Source: Noviherbaspirillum humi
Lineage (GTDB): Bacteria; Pseudomonadota; Gammaproteobacteria; Burkholderiales; Burkholderiaceae_D
Assembly: GCF_900188095.1 (NCBI RefSeq)
Contig: NZ_FZOT01000014.1
Coordinates: 1-64,000 of the forward strand
Direction of reading: 5' to 3'
Length of the DNA: 64,000 bases
The position numbers and the translations under genes were made by a program. This document shows, in pieces, positions 53,105 to 61,592 of the stretch (position 1 is the first letter of the stretch; every line of letters begins with the position of its first letter). The notes below the pieces were generated by a model. The model was not told where the DNA came from and did not search any database. It was given only the letters and a program-made list of their open reading frames with translations.

Positions 53105-53674
53105 ATGTCCGGAATGTTTGCATCATGCTTGGGGCGGGAAACCTCAACCAACTATCCCGACCTTGAACAGCCGCATTGGCTTACCCGCCATGTCGCGGCC
53201 GACGGCAGCGTGCCTTACCGCATCGACGAAAACACGCGTATCGATGCCGAGGTGAGGAATTTCTTCCGAAACCTGGCGGTGAACGATTTCTGGCGCGGGG
53301 GACGCACACCGAATCCGGTGCAGAACTATTCCCGGGCGCAGCGGCGCTGCCTGCAGCGGGCGCTTGGCTTATCGGGCATATTTGGAATGGGGGACTTCTT
53401 CCGCATCTGGGCCGACGCTTTCCACCAGGCGCGCAGGGATACGGAAGCGCTGCAATCCCTGCTTGTCATCTTCCTCGATCAAAACGCCGACATGCTGGCC
53501 CAGCTGCACCGCTTGTCCCTTCCCGGCATGGAGGAAGCCTCCGCCGGCGTCCTGGCGCTGGGCACGGCCCTCGGCGGCGGGGTGGCCGATTTTTGCATCT
53601 GGCTGCTGCGCGATTGGCTGCCGCCGCATCTCGCCTATTTTCACCACGGACCGCGCCTGACCGGCTTGGGCTAG
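53105..53674 (+). CDS. Unrecognised protein, 189 residues
   Basis: No family was recognised. It has a polar N-terminus, a helix-rich middle (RCLQRALGLSGIFGMGDFFRIWADAFHQARR) and a C-terminal hydrophobic, Gly-rich segment (VLALGTALGGGVADFCIWLLRDWL). There is no Sec signal. A GGGAGCAGGCAG ribosome site precedes the ATG. It is convergent with the alpha/beta hydrolase: their stops are 4 bp apart. A weak sigma-54-like site lies upstream, so membership of the same regulon as the T3SS genes is conceivable but unproven. Confidence 0.5.
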   Translation: MSGMFASCLGRETSTNYPDLEQPHWLTRHVAADGSVPYRIDENTRIDAEVRNFFRNLAVNDFWRGGRTPNPVQNYSRAQRRCLQRALGLSGIFGMGDFFRIWADAFHQARRDTEALQSLLVIFLDQNADMLAQLHRLSLPGMEEASAGVLALGTALGGGVADFCIWLLRDWLPPHLAYFHHGPRLTGLG

Positions 53675-53678
53675 CCGC

Positions 53679-54446
53679 TCAAGCCGCGCCAGCCACATAT
53701 CGCCGGCTCCACGACCCGATCAGGCCGGCGGCATAATCCGCATCGTCCCGGCGTGTCAGCAGATGATCGGCTCCCGGCAGCGCCACGAAGGATTTCGGAT
53801 GCGGCGCAGCGTTGAATATCGCCTCTCCGTGGCTGATCGGCACCGTGCCGTCTTCGGGAGAATGCAGCACCAGCAGCGCCGCCCGCAGTTGCCTCAAATG
53901 GGCCAGCAGTCGCTGGTGCGCCATATCCTCCAGGAATTGTCGGCGCATAGGGAAGCGCCTTCCCGCCAGCATCACCGTCGCCTCGCCTTCCCGCTCGAGC
54001 TCCGACAGGCTGGCCCCGAAGCTGGCCAGCACATGGGCGGGATCGCTCGGCGCACCGAGCGTCACCAGCGCCCGGGTGCCGCCCAGACGAGCCGACGCCG
54101 CCAGCACCGCCGCGCCGCCCCAGCTGTGGCCGATCAGCAAGGCGGGCGGACGATGATGCGTTTCCAGATAGCGGGCTGCCGCCACCAGATCGTCCAGATT
54201 GGATGAGAAATTGGTGTTTGCGAATTCGCCGTCGCTGCCGCCGAGTCCAGTGAAGTCGAAGCGCAGCACGGCGATGCCATGTCGCGTCAGCGCCTGGGAA
54301 ATCCGGCTCGCGGCCAGAACATCCTTGCTGCACGTAAAACAGTGAGCGAACAGCGCGTAGGTGGCCGGCGCCCCGTCCGGAAAATCCATCCGCGCCGCCA
54401 GTTGCTGGCCGTCGCTGCCCTGGAATTCGATGCGCTGACTGCTCAT
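53679..54446 (-). CDS. Alpha/beta hydrolase
   Basis: A 255-residue serine hydrolase. The nucleophile elbow GHSWGGAAVL, the oxyanion region AHCFTCSKD, and the catalytic pair (Asp in SPEDGTVP and His in GADHLLT) are visible. This subgroup is often fused to an OsmC domain (the YhfK-type hydrolase-OsmC fusions); here the hydrolase stands alone with no OsmC sequence following. The start at 54446 has an AGGAGA ribosome site; the upstream open frame is a shadow of the region before the pirin gene. It is divergent from the pirin gene. The substrate is unknown. Confidence 0.83.
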   Translation of the reverse strand: MSSQRIEFQGSDGQQLAARMDFPDGAPATYALFAHCFTCSKDVLAASRISQALTRHGIAVLRFDFTGLGGSDGEFANTNFSSNLDDLVAAARYLETHHRPPALLIGHSWGGAAVLAASARLGGTRALVTLGAPSDPAHVLASFGASLSELEREGEATVMLAGRRFPMRRQFLEDMAHQRLLAHLRQLRAALLVLHSPEDGTVPISHGEAIFNAAPHPKSFVALPGADHLLTRRDDADYAAGLIGSWSRRYVAGAA

Positions 54447-54636
54447 GCTTTCTCCTAGCTCGAATGCTGCAGCCTCGTAGCCGAGGTACCATTCTCCAGT
54501 TTTACGCACCGCCTGCGCTGGCGCAAGGCGAGTCCGATTTTTGGCGAAAGCCCGGTCCAGGGGAGAGTATGCTGCCATCGGGTTCGCTCCGTACACCGTT
54601 TGGGCGACCCGATTGCCAGCAACGAAAGGAAATCCC

Positions 54637-55551
54637 ATGCCTCCAGCCATTCCCGACACCGGACCGGGCTTCGATCTCATCAAGCCGCATGTGAAGGATA
54701 TCGGCGGCTTCACCGTGAAGCGCCTGCTGCCCGCCCATCCGCATCAGATGGTCGGGCCGTTCATCTTTTTCGACCATATGGGCCCGGCGGAATTTTCTCC
54801 CGGCCAAGGCATGGATGTGCGCCCGCATCCGCACATCGGCCTGGCGACGGTGACCTACCTGTTCGATGGCGCCATCATGCATCGAGACTCCCTGGGCACG
54901 CGCCAGGCCATCAGGCCTGGCGACGTGAACTGGATGACTGCGGGTTCAGGCATTGCCCACTCGGAACGCACGCCGCCGGACCTGCGCGAGCGCGGCGGCA
55001 CCCTGCATGGCATCCAGACCTGGGTAGCGCTGCCTGTGTCCGATGAAGAAGCAGAGCCCGCCTTCGAGCATCATCCCGCCGCCACCCTGCCGGTGATCAA
55101 GTTTCCGGGCGTCACGCTGCGGCTGATCGTGGGCAATGCCTTCGGCCAGTCGGCGCCAGCGCGCACCTACTCGCCGATCTTTTACCTGGCGGGCGACATG
55201 GAAGGCGGCAGCCGTTTCAAGCTGCCGGCCGAGCACGAGGAAAGGGCGGTGTACCTGGTCGAGGGCGACCTCAGCCTCGATGGCCAGCCGCTGGAGGCGC
55301 ATCGCATGGCGGTGCTGAAGCCGGGCGGGGAGATCGAGTTGTCCAGCCAGGACGGCGCGCGCCTGATGCTGCTCGGCGGCGCGAAAATGGAAGGCGAGCG
55401 TTTCATCTGGTGGAATTTCGTTGCCAGCAGCCGCGATGCGATCGCGGCCGCCAAGGAAAAATGGCGCCAGCAGGCCTTCGGCCAGGTGCCGGACGAGAGC
55501 GAGTGGATTCCGCTGCCGCCGGAACCGAAACCGGCGGAGTCGTTCAGCTAG
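54637..55551 (+). CDS. Pirin-family protein
   Basis: A 304-residue pirin (bicupin). The N-terminal cupin has the metal-binding set seen in HPHIGLATVTYLFDG and HSERTP, and the C-terminal cupin covers about residues 175-260 (VYLVEGDLSLDGQPL). Bacterial pirins may have quercetinase activity or bind and regulate metabolic enzymes; which applies here is unknown. The ATG at 54637 has a CGAAAGGAAATCCC ribosome site, and upstream in-frame sequence is not conserved. It is divergent from the hydrolase gene. Confidence 0.88.
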   Translation: MPPAIPDTGPGFDLIKPHVKDIGGFTVKRLLPAHPHQMVGPFIFFDHMGPAEFSPGQGMDVRPHPHIGLATVTYLFDGAIMHRDSLGTRQAIRPGDVNWMTAGSGIAHSERTPPDLRERGGTLHGIQTWVALPVSDEEAEPAFEHHPAATLPVIKFPGVTLRLIVGNAFGQSAPARTYSPIFYLAGDMEGGSRFKLPAEHEERAVYLVEGDLSLDGQPLEAHRMAVLKPGGEIELSSQDGARLMLLGGAKMEGERFIWWNFVASSRDAIAAAKEKWRQQAFGQVPDESEWIPLPPEPKPAESFS

Positions 55552-55616
55552 CCGACGCCTTTCTTCCCGCAGCGCGATGTTCCTCGTAGCAGGCGCTGCG
55601 GTCGTTGAAGCAATCC

Positions 55617-55961
55617 TCAGGGTGCCCCCTGTCGGTGGTCCGCCATGTCCTGCTGAGCCGGATTCTGCAGCCCGATCCGGCAATAGGCGTTGACCACCAC
55701 CTTGTCCGTCACCCGGTAGTCGGCACGGGGCATGAATTCGGTTTCGGTCAGGTGCACCAATACCGCGTCCTGCACATACAGCAGCTTCCATCCAGCCCGT
55801 TCCCCGCTGGCGCTGCCACCGGCCAGCTGGTAGCAGCGCAGCACTTCATTGCCGTGCCTGTCCTCGCCATAGATGTGAGGTTCGACGATGCGGGAATAGC
55901 CGTGATAGCGCAGTTCGAGAATGTGGCGCTGGTCGATGGCCTCACAGATCATCGGGTTCAT
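55617..55961 (-). CDS. Small WYL-like domain protein
   Basis: About 114 residues. The central segment RYHGYSRIVEPHIYGEDRHGNEVL, followed by a variable loop and WKLLYVQDAVLVHL, follows the WYL-domain pattern of ligand-sensing regulators, in which Trp-Tyr-Leu-type residues and a basic pocket bind ligands or nucleotides. Here there is no DNA-binding domain, so it is either a stand-alone sensor or a fragment. The start is uncertain: an ATG at 55961 is used, and the frame stays open upstream to 56072. No good ribosome site is seen. Confidence 0.5.
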   Translation of the reverse strand: MNPMICEAIDQRHILELRYHGYSRIVEPHIYGEDRHGNEVLRCYQLAGGSASGERAGWKLLYVQDAVLVHLTETEFMPRADYRVTDKVVVNAYCRIGLQNPAQQDMADHRQGAP

Positions 55962-56068
55962 GTGGAGGTTTCGCGTGGTCGATGGGGGTGAGACCACGAT
56001 GAATGTGCTTCGTTCTCTTGGTGCAAATACCTTCCCTGCCTTCAACAATACGACCTTGCTTTGTGGAG

Positions 56069-57007
56069 TCAATTTTTCTTATCCTTTGGCACGGGTGGCC
56101 ACGTGATGCTCAAACTACGTGGGGTCGAATCCATCTTGCCCTCAGGGAAGAAGCACGTGCCGGTCGCAACGCTTTGGTAGTGAGCGAAGTGATTGGAAAA
56201 GGTTTTTTGATCGAAGTAATCAGTTCTGACCCAATCGAGCGTTCGGACGACTGGATTGCCATCGACTAAAAGCGAGTTCGTAAAGTGATTTATTTCCCTT
56301 CGGTTTGTTGCCGAGTAAGGTCTTTGGCCATCAGGCCGATCGTAAACGCCAACCGATGAATCCAGCTTTAGGACGGCTCTAACTTTCTCGTCTCGTTTGC
56401 CGTCGCGTTTTGCAGTTAACGTAATTCTGAATTGAAAGGCATTCGGATTTTCCAGTATGGTCTCGCCCTTTAATTCGCATTGTGGTCCGGAGTTGTTTGG
56501 CTCGTGCACAATCTGATGCAAAAGCCTCTCAAGGATCGCCTGATTAACAGTATCTGGCACTTTGCCTGTCTCCAACACACAAAGGACTGAGAGTATTTCC
56601 TTGGCCTTGGCTTGGTCACCGGTGTTGAGCGCCTGCTTGAATTGCTCACCCAAGGTCGCTACGTTACGCTTGATAACGGGATTGACACTCAGTTTGGCGA
56701 CCAGCTTGTCGACTCGCTCCGGAAGTTTCGAAGGATCGCCTTGCAGGACGGTTCTATTGAAGTCATCCAAGGTGCGTGGCGGCTTTTGCTTGAACCGGTT
56801 AGCCAAATAGGCGAAAAGGCCGCCCACGGCTAATCCTAAACCCACCATGGTTTGCAAAAGCCAAGCACCTGTCCGCGCAAGCTCAGCGGTCTCGTCAACG
56901 AAGGCAACGGTTTGAGATGGCGATGGTGAGGGCAATGACGTCGAGGGAAGCGTTGAAGGTGAACTGATAGCCGGAGTGGTATTGGGTGATGCGGAAACAA
57001 ACGACAT
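56069..57007 (-). CDS. Unrecognised membrane-anchored protein, paralogue A (312 residues)
   Basis: No family was recognised. The first 40 residues are Ser/Thr/Pro-rich (for example PSTLPSTSLPSPSPSQT), followed by one hydrophobic helix (about residues 47-68, WLLQTMVGLGLAVGGLFAYLAN). A helical domain follows (DDFNRTVLQGDPSKLPERVD, then KQALNTGDQAKAKEILSV) and then a C-terminal domain with a charged core ending GTCFFPEGKMDSTPR. The start at 57007 follows AAAGGATGCTTC. Its 5' half is almost identical to the gene at 57681-58610, while the later part differs strongly. A secreted effector with a membrane-targeting segment, or an inner-membrane protein, are both possible. Confidence 0.6.
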   Translation of the reverse strand: MSFVSASPNTTPAISSPSTLPSTSLPSPSPSQTVAFVDETAELARTGAWLLQTMVGLGLAVGGLFAYLANRFKQKPPRTLDDFNRTVLQGDPSKLPERVDKLVAKLSVNPVIKRNVATLGEQFKQALNTGDQAKAKEILSVLCVLETGKVPDTVNQAILERLLHQIVHEPNNSGPQCELKGETILENPNAFQFRITLTAKRDGKRDEKVRAVLKLDSSVGVYDRPDGQRPYSATNRREINHFTNSLLVDGNPVVRTLDWVRTDYFDQKTFSNHFAHYQSVATGTCFFPEGKMDSTPRSLSITWPPVPKDKKN

Positions 57008-57110
57008 GAAGCATCCTTTCTTGTGCGGGTTGGACAAGCAGCGTTGACGGGGAAGCACAGCTGAGCCGGCGGTGCCATCAGTCAACGAAGCGCCATCTTG
57101 TCGACTTGCC
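56568..57110. repeat. 543-bp direct repeat, copy 1
   Basis: It covers the 5' half of paralogue A and its leader and matches 58171-58713 with no gap and about four mismatches by eye. Identity stops sharply at both ends, which is typical of recent duplication or gene conversion. Confidence 0.9.
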
Positions 57111-57680
57111 GGATGACTGGTTTGATTTTTGTCGCATGGACTGAGTAGTATTCCAACCCTCCGGAGCGACGACGCAACAGTGTCCTATTGGGAATGGCTG
57201 AACGTGCATAATTACTATTCTGATTGGGCTCGATCATCCAACAATAGCGGGAAGGTCCGAGCACCTTTTCAAGGTCAAGACTTGGCACCCGGGTGCTCAC
57301 TTCCATCTAGCCTGAGAAAGAATGAGAAGCAGCCCCGCATAGACCAAGTCCTGAGAACTTGATCAAACGTTTTCAAGCCGATTTGCTTCCACGCTTTTCC
57401 TCGGCGGACAATACCGTCGACGAGCCGATTTAAGCCATGTGACCTTGTTCCATGCCGGGCAAAGCGGTCGGTTTGAGTCAAGCAATACCGGAGGCTACAG
57501 ACTTGTTCTCTCTGGAAGTTCCGGCTTATAAGGCTGGGAAGAGAATTGCGCTAAACACTGCATCCGTGTACGCATGCAGTTAAACAAGCGAGCCGAAACT
57601 TCGTTCTCGAGCAGTCAATTCAGTAAGCCGGATGGCAGCTATTCCCGAGTGCCTACAAGTGGATCCAGCAAAGAGGTCGA
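57111..57680. other. Region between the two paralogues, no confident gene
   Basis: A 570-bp gap. Short frames on both strands show no family resemblance. A sequence CTTGGCACCCGGGTGCTCAC near 57282-57301 looks like sigma-54 but its GG-GC spacing is 11, not 12. The segment AGCACCCGGGTGC inside it is palindromic. Confidence 0.5.
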
Positions 57681-58610
57681 CTAGTCTTTCCTATCTCTTG
57701 GAACGGGCGACCATGTTTTCACCACCTTTCGAGGCGTCGAATACATAGTGCCTTCCGGGAAAATACATGCGCCTCCAGATTCAATTTTCTCCTCATCGTA
57801 AAGACCCTTCGCCGGGTCACGCTTTGCCTGCATGTTCACATGCAAGATGACCGGGTTGGCTGGCTCGGTTTCAATCTTGTGAGACACTTCATTGAGCTTC
57901 ACTCGATTGTTTATTGAATAAGGCTTGGTAATGTCCCGTATTTTGTAAGAGGTCGTTGTTGCAGTTGTATTCAAATGGGCAGTGGCAGATGGATCGGCTT
58001 CGTTGCCGCTTATTGCCGTGAGCTTGAGGTCGAATCGGTCGTTAGTTTCTGTGGTCTCCTTGGGAACGATTTCCAAGATACATTGGCGGATGGCTCCAAT
58101 TTGTTTCTCCTTAAAAGCCTGGAGCGCTCGTCCGAGGAATGCGTCCATTGTGACCGTTGGTGTGTGCCCGGTCTCCAACACACAAAGGACTGAGAGTATT
58201 TCCTTGGCCTTGGCTTGGTCACCGGTGTTGAGCGCCTGCTTGAATTGCTCACCCAAAGTCGCTACGTTACGCTTGATAACGGGATTGACACTCAGTTTGG
58301 CGACCAGCTTGTCGACTCGCTCCGGAAGTTTCGAAGGATCGCCTTGCAGGACGGTTCTATTGAAGTCATCCAAGGTGCGTGGCGGCTTTTGCTTGAACCG
58401 GTTAGCCAAATAGGCGAAAAGGCCGCCCACGGCTAATCCTAAACCCACCATGGTTTGCAAAAGCCAAGCACCTGTCCGCGCAAGCTCAGCGGTCTCGTCA
58501 ACGAAGGCAACGGTTTGAGATGGCGATGGTGAGGGCAATGACGTCGAGGGAAGCGTTGAAGATGAACTGATAGCTGGAGTGGTATTGGGTGATGCGGAAA
58601 CAAACGACAT
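57681..58610 (-). CDS. Unrecognised membrane-anchored protein, paralogue B (309 residues)
   Basis: The tandem partner of the gene at 56069-57007. The first 150 or so residues are nearly identical, including the Ser/Thr/Pro-rich start, the membrane helix and the first helical domain. From about residue 147 (just after VLCVLETG) the sequence differs strongly, but shared marks (KPYSINNR against RPYSATNR; GACIFPEG against GTCFFPEG; a basic C-terminal end) show the same fold. The start at 58610 has the same ribosome site as its paralogue. A constant front with a diversified rear is usual in secreted or toxin-like families, though gene conversion of the front half would also do it. Confidence 0.6.
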   Translation of the reverse strand: MSFVSASPNTTPAISSSSTLPSTSLPSPSPSQTVAFVDETAELARTGAWLLQTMVGLGLAVGGLFAYLANRFKQKPPRTLDDFNRTVLQGDPSKLPERVDKLVAKLSVNPVIKRNVATLGEQFKQALNTGDQAKAKEILSVLCVLETGHTPTVTMDAFLGRALQAFKEKQIGAIRQCILEIVPKETTETNDRFDLKLTAISGNEADPSATAHLNTTATTTSYKIRDITKPYSINNRVKLNEVSHKIETEPANPVILHVNMQAKRDPAKGLYDEEKIESGGACIFPEGTMYSTPRKVVKTWSPVPRDRKD

Positions 58611-58713
58611 GAAGCATCCTTTCTTGTGCGGGTTGGACAAGCAGCGTTGACGGAGAAGCACAGCTGAGCCGGCGGTGCCATCAGTCAACGAAGCGCCATC
58701 TTGTCGACTTGCC
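58171..58713. repeat. 543-bp direct repeat, copy 2
   Basis: It covers the 5' half of paralogue B and its leader and matches 56568-57110 without gaps. The offset is 1603 bp throughout. Confidence 0.9.
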
Positions 58714-58905
58714 AAGCTCGGAGTTTGATTTTAATCGCCTGCCTTCGCTGCTATTCCAAACTTCCAGAGCAATAGCGGGATGCGCCCGACCCCTGCGAAT
58801 CCATAGTCGATGAGAGCAAGCGAACATCAAGACAGGCACGTGAGGCAGCGCAAGGCAAATCAGTGTTTGTGCTTTAGCATGCAGCCATTCACAAAAGGAG
58901 CCACC

Positions 58906-59142
58906 ATGGCCGAAGAAACCGTAGGCAAGTACAAGCTGCATCTCATCGCCTTCCAGACGTCGGCGGCCGGAAAGTGGGCGCCCTATCTAATGATCGAGCG
59001 CTTCGACGACGCGCGGGGCGATTTCGTCTGCGTCCGGGAGAAGGAACGCGTGGCAGGAGAGGCTTTATTCGACAGCGAGGAGGAAGCGGAAGAGGTGGCG
59101 CGCCAGCATGGCAATGCCTTGCTCAAGTCGGGTGGAATATGA
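58906..59142 (+). CDS. Small hypothetical protein, 78 residues
   Basis: An unrecognised short protein: KYKLHLIAFQTSAAGKWAPYLMIERFDDARGDF, then an acidic end (LFDSEEEAEEVARQHGNALLKSG). It looks like a compact alpha/beta domain. An AAAAGGAGCCACC ribosome site and GC-rich codons support a real gene. A terminator lies about 115 bp downstream. No link to the neighbours is apparent. Confidence 0.6.
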   Translation: MAEETVGKYKLHLIAFQTSAAGKWAPYLMIERFDDARGDFVCVREKERVAGEALFDSEEEAEEVARQHGNALLKSGGI

Positions 59143-59256
59143 GGCGGCGCATGATATATGAAATATATATATCTGGTATTCGCACAATAAAGCGGACATT
59201 CGCCTGGGGAAACATTATTCTGCACTTGTCTCCTCCAACTCTCTTGAATTGGATTC

Positions 59257-59290
59257 AGCCCGCAACCGCAAGGTGAGCGGGCTTTTTTTC
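59257..59290 (+). terminator. Rho-independent terminator
   Basis: AGCCCGC (59257-59263) pairs with GCGGGCT (59277-59283) and is followed by a run of T's. It lies about 115 bp after the 78-residue gene. This is the most classical terminator in the window. The gap it sits in (59143-59450) also has an AT-rich stretch (59152-59173) but no gene. Confidence 0.8.
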
Positions 59291-59450
59291 GTCCAGACCC
59301 GGCCCGCGCATGGTAACCGGCCCGTTCGCCAGAACCATTTCAGGACTGGGCCGTCTGCCCGGCAAGGCCATTCAAATCGCCGGATGGCGGTATGATTGCC
59401 GCCGCGACAAGGTTGGGGCCGCTGGTCCGTGCCCAAGACTGGAGAACCCG

Positions 59451-60785
59451 ATGCCCCGAGTAAGAAATTTTCTGACGCTGATCTGCCGCCGGGCCGTTCC
59501 GTTACTGGCCGGCTTGCCGCTTTGCGCGCTGGCCGCGGACGCGGATCAGGAAAATTTCCAGGCGCATTTCCAGGCGACCTATATCTGGCAAGCCAAGCCT
59601 TCCTTTCCGGCGGCCTATTCCGGCCCCAAGAGCCTGCGCAGCGACCGCGAGACCAGTTACTCCTTCAGCGCCACCGCGGCGCTCGGCTGGCGTCCGTGGC
59701 GCAATACCGAGCTCTACTTCAATCCCGAGGTGGTGCAGGGCGTGCCGCTGTCCGGATTGAGCGGCCTGGGCGGCATGAGCAATGGAGAGCAGCAGAAAAC
59801 CAGCGGACCGAATCCGACTTTCTACCGGGCGCGTCTTTTCCTACGCCAGCATTGGGATCTCGGCGGCGAGAGCGAGGCGGTGGAGTCGGATGTGAACCAG
59901 CTTGCCGGCCTCGTTTCCCGGCGACGCCTGACGCTCACCGCGGGCAACTTCGCGGTGATCGACGTCTTCGATAACAACGTTTACGCCCACGATCCGCGCA
60001 CCCAATTTCTGAACTGGTCGCTGATGGCCAATGGCGCCTACGATTACGCCGCCGATGCCCGCGGCTTCAGCTGGGGCGCGGCGCTCGAATACTTCCACGA
60101 CGACTGGGCTTTCCGCGCCGGACGCTTCATGCAGCCGGCCGAGTCCAACGGCCTGCCGCTCGACAAGCGCATCTTCGCGCATTACGGCGACCAGGTCGAA
60201 GTCGAACATGGCCATCGCATCGGCGGCCAGCCGGGGACGGTGCGCCTGCTCGCCTTCCGCAACCGCGCCAACATGGGCGGCTTCCGCGATGCCCTGGATG
60301 CCGCCGCGCTGGCCGGGGGAGCGCCGGACGTGGCCGACGTGCGCCGCGAACGCAGCAAGGTGGGCTACGGCATCAATGCCGAGCAAAGCCTGTCGCCGGA
60401 CGTCGGCATGTTCGCCCGCGCCAGCTGGAACGACGGCAAGTCGGAAACCTATGCCTTCACCGAGATCGAGCGCTCCGTCTCCGCGGGCATGGTGGTCAAG
60501 GGCGCTTCCTGGCGGCGGCCGGACGACGCCGTCGGCATCGCCTTCGCCCGCAACGGCCTGTCGCGCGTCCACCGCGATTACCTGGCGGCCGGCGGCAGCG
60601 GCGCCTTCATCGGCGACGGCCGGCTGAATTACCGGCCCGAAACCATCTTCGAAGGCTACTACAGCTTCGCCGCCGCGCGCCGGGTGCGCCTGACCCTGGA
60701 TTTTCAGCGCATCCTCAATCCCGCCTACAACGCCGACCGCGGCCCGGTGTCGATTGCCTCGCTGCGACTGCATGCCGAGTATTGA
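59451..60785 (+). CDS. Outer-membrane porin-like protein (carbohydrate-selective porin type)
   Basis: A 444-residue protein with a Sec signal peptide (PLLAGLPLCALAADA). The mature part has many alternating beta-strand segments with aromatic ends, such as YLFNPEVVQG-like turns (LYFNPEVVQGVP), FSWGAALEYFHDDWAFRAGRF and VRLTLDFQRILNPAYN. This pattern and length agree with the OprB/carbohydrate porin group. The last residue is Tyr after Glu (HAEY), close to the aromatic end used by the Bam machine. The ATG follows TGGAGAACCCG. It is alone in its transcript as far as can be seen. Confidence 0.75.
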   Translation: MPRVRNFLTLICRRAVPLLAGLPLCALAADADQENFQAHFQATYIWQAKPSFPAAYSGPKSLRSDRETSYSFSATAALGWRPWRNTELYFNPEVVQGVPLSGLSGLGGMSNGEQQKTSGPNPTFYRARLFLRQHWDLGGESEAVESDVNQLAGLVSRRRLTLTAGNFAVIDVFDNNVYAHDPRTQFLNWSLMANGAYDYAADARGFSWGAALEYFHDDWAFRAGRFMQPAESNGLPLDKRIFAHYGDQVEVEHGHRIGGQPGTVRLLAFRNRANMGGFRDALDAAALAGGAPDVADVRRERSKVGYGINAEQSLSPDVGMFARASWNDGKSETYAFTEIERSVSAGMVVKGASWRRPDDAVGIAFARNGLSRVHRDYLAAGGSGAFIGDGRLNYRPETIFEGYYSFAAARRVRLTLDFQRILNPAYNADRGPVSIASLRLHAEY

Positions 60786-60885
60786 GCTTGGATCAAAGCC
60801 TTCGGCGCCTGCCGGGCTACACTTTTCTCCAACCCCGGGTTAACACGGGTTTCATCGACCAGTTCGAACGACCTCGGGTTTACGC

Positions 60886-60987
60886 ATGGAGAATCTTGTC
60901 ATTCTGCTGCTGCTGATCATCGCCGCCGCGCTCGTCGCCGGCTTTGCCATCGCGCGCGTATTGCGCTGGATGCGGATGGACGATTGA
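60886..60987 (+). CDS. Very small membrane protein (33 residues)
   Basis: An ATG at 60886 opens a 33-codon frame: a hydrophobic helix (NLVILLLLIIAAALVAGFAI) followed by RVLRWMRMDD. The pattern of one membrane helix with a basic-acidic tail is typical of small bitopic proteins. The ribosome site is weak and no homologue was recognised, so it could also be chance. Confidence 0.35.
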   Translation: MENLVILLLLIIAAALVAGFAIARVLRWMRMDD

Positions 60988-61054
60988 AGCAGGCGTGCAT
61001 CGGCATTCGGAGCGAAGGCCCGGATGGAAGTTGCCGGCGTGGTAACATCCGGCG

Positions 61055-61498
61055 ATGATCCGCTTGCGCCTTCCCCACCCTCTCGCTGCATGGCTTGCTG
61101 CCTTTGCGGTGCTGGTGGCGGCGCTCGCGCCGACGGTTTCCCATCTGCTGGCGGCGCGAATCCAGGCTGACCAGATGGTGGCCGCACATGGCGCTGGGCA
61201 TGATGTCCGCCATGACCACGATCATGACCATGAAGCGCATCATGCCGCCGCGCTCGATTCGCCCGCCGCGCAGGAGCCCGAACCTTCTTCGTCCGGACAT
61301 GAGCTTCACTTCGAGCATTGTCCGTTCTGCCTGACGCATGCCGGTTCCTTCGGCCTGGCGCCCCGCCTGGCGCAGCGTTTCTTCAATGCGGTGGCGGTGG
61401 CGGTCTTTCCGGTGCTGTTTTATCTGGCGCCGCAGCCCCTGTTCATCTGGCTTTCGGCCCAGCCGCGCGCACCCCCCGCGGTTTTCTCGCCCCGGTAA
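61055..61498 (+). CDS. His-rich DUF2946-like membrane-associated protein
   Basis: A 147-residue protein with an N-terminal hydrophobic helix (LAAWLAAFAVLVAALAPTVSHLL), a His/Asp-rich loop (HGAGHDVRHDHDHDHEAHH), a CPFCLTHAG motif and a second hydrophobic segment (AVAVAVFPVLFYLAPQPLFIW). The CPFC pair and His cluster are typical of the DUF2946 group, which often sits by metal-related TonB receptors and is thought to handle copper. The next gene encodes a TonB-dependent receptor, which supports that role. The start is weakly supported by the ribosome site. Confidence 0.75.
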   Translation: MIRLRLPHPLAAWLAAFAVLVAALAPTVSHLLAARIQADQMVAAHGAGHDVRHDHDHDHEAHHAAALDSPAAQEPEPSSSGHELHFEHCPFCLTHAGSFGLAPRLAQRFFNAVAVAVFPVLFYLAPQPLFIWLSAQPRAPPAVFSPR

Positions 61499-61592
61499 AT
61501 TTCTTCGTCCAATGCCATCGTGATGCGCCCGCGTGCGGTCGCGCCTGCCGCTTGCTGGCAGCGGACGCCTGCCGATTCATCCCGAGAAAACC

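Noticed and set aside
57282-57301. TGGCAC...GTGC near paralogue A that looks like a sigma-54 promoter
   Set aside because: GG and GC are 11 bases apart instead of 12; the sequence is mostly a CCCGGG-centred palindrome.
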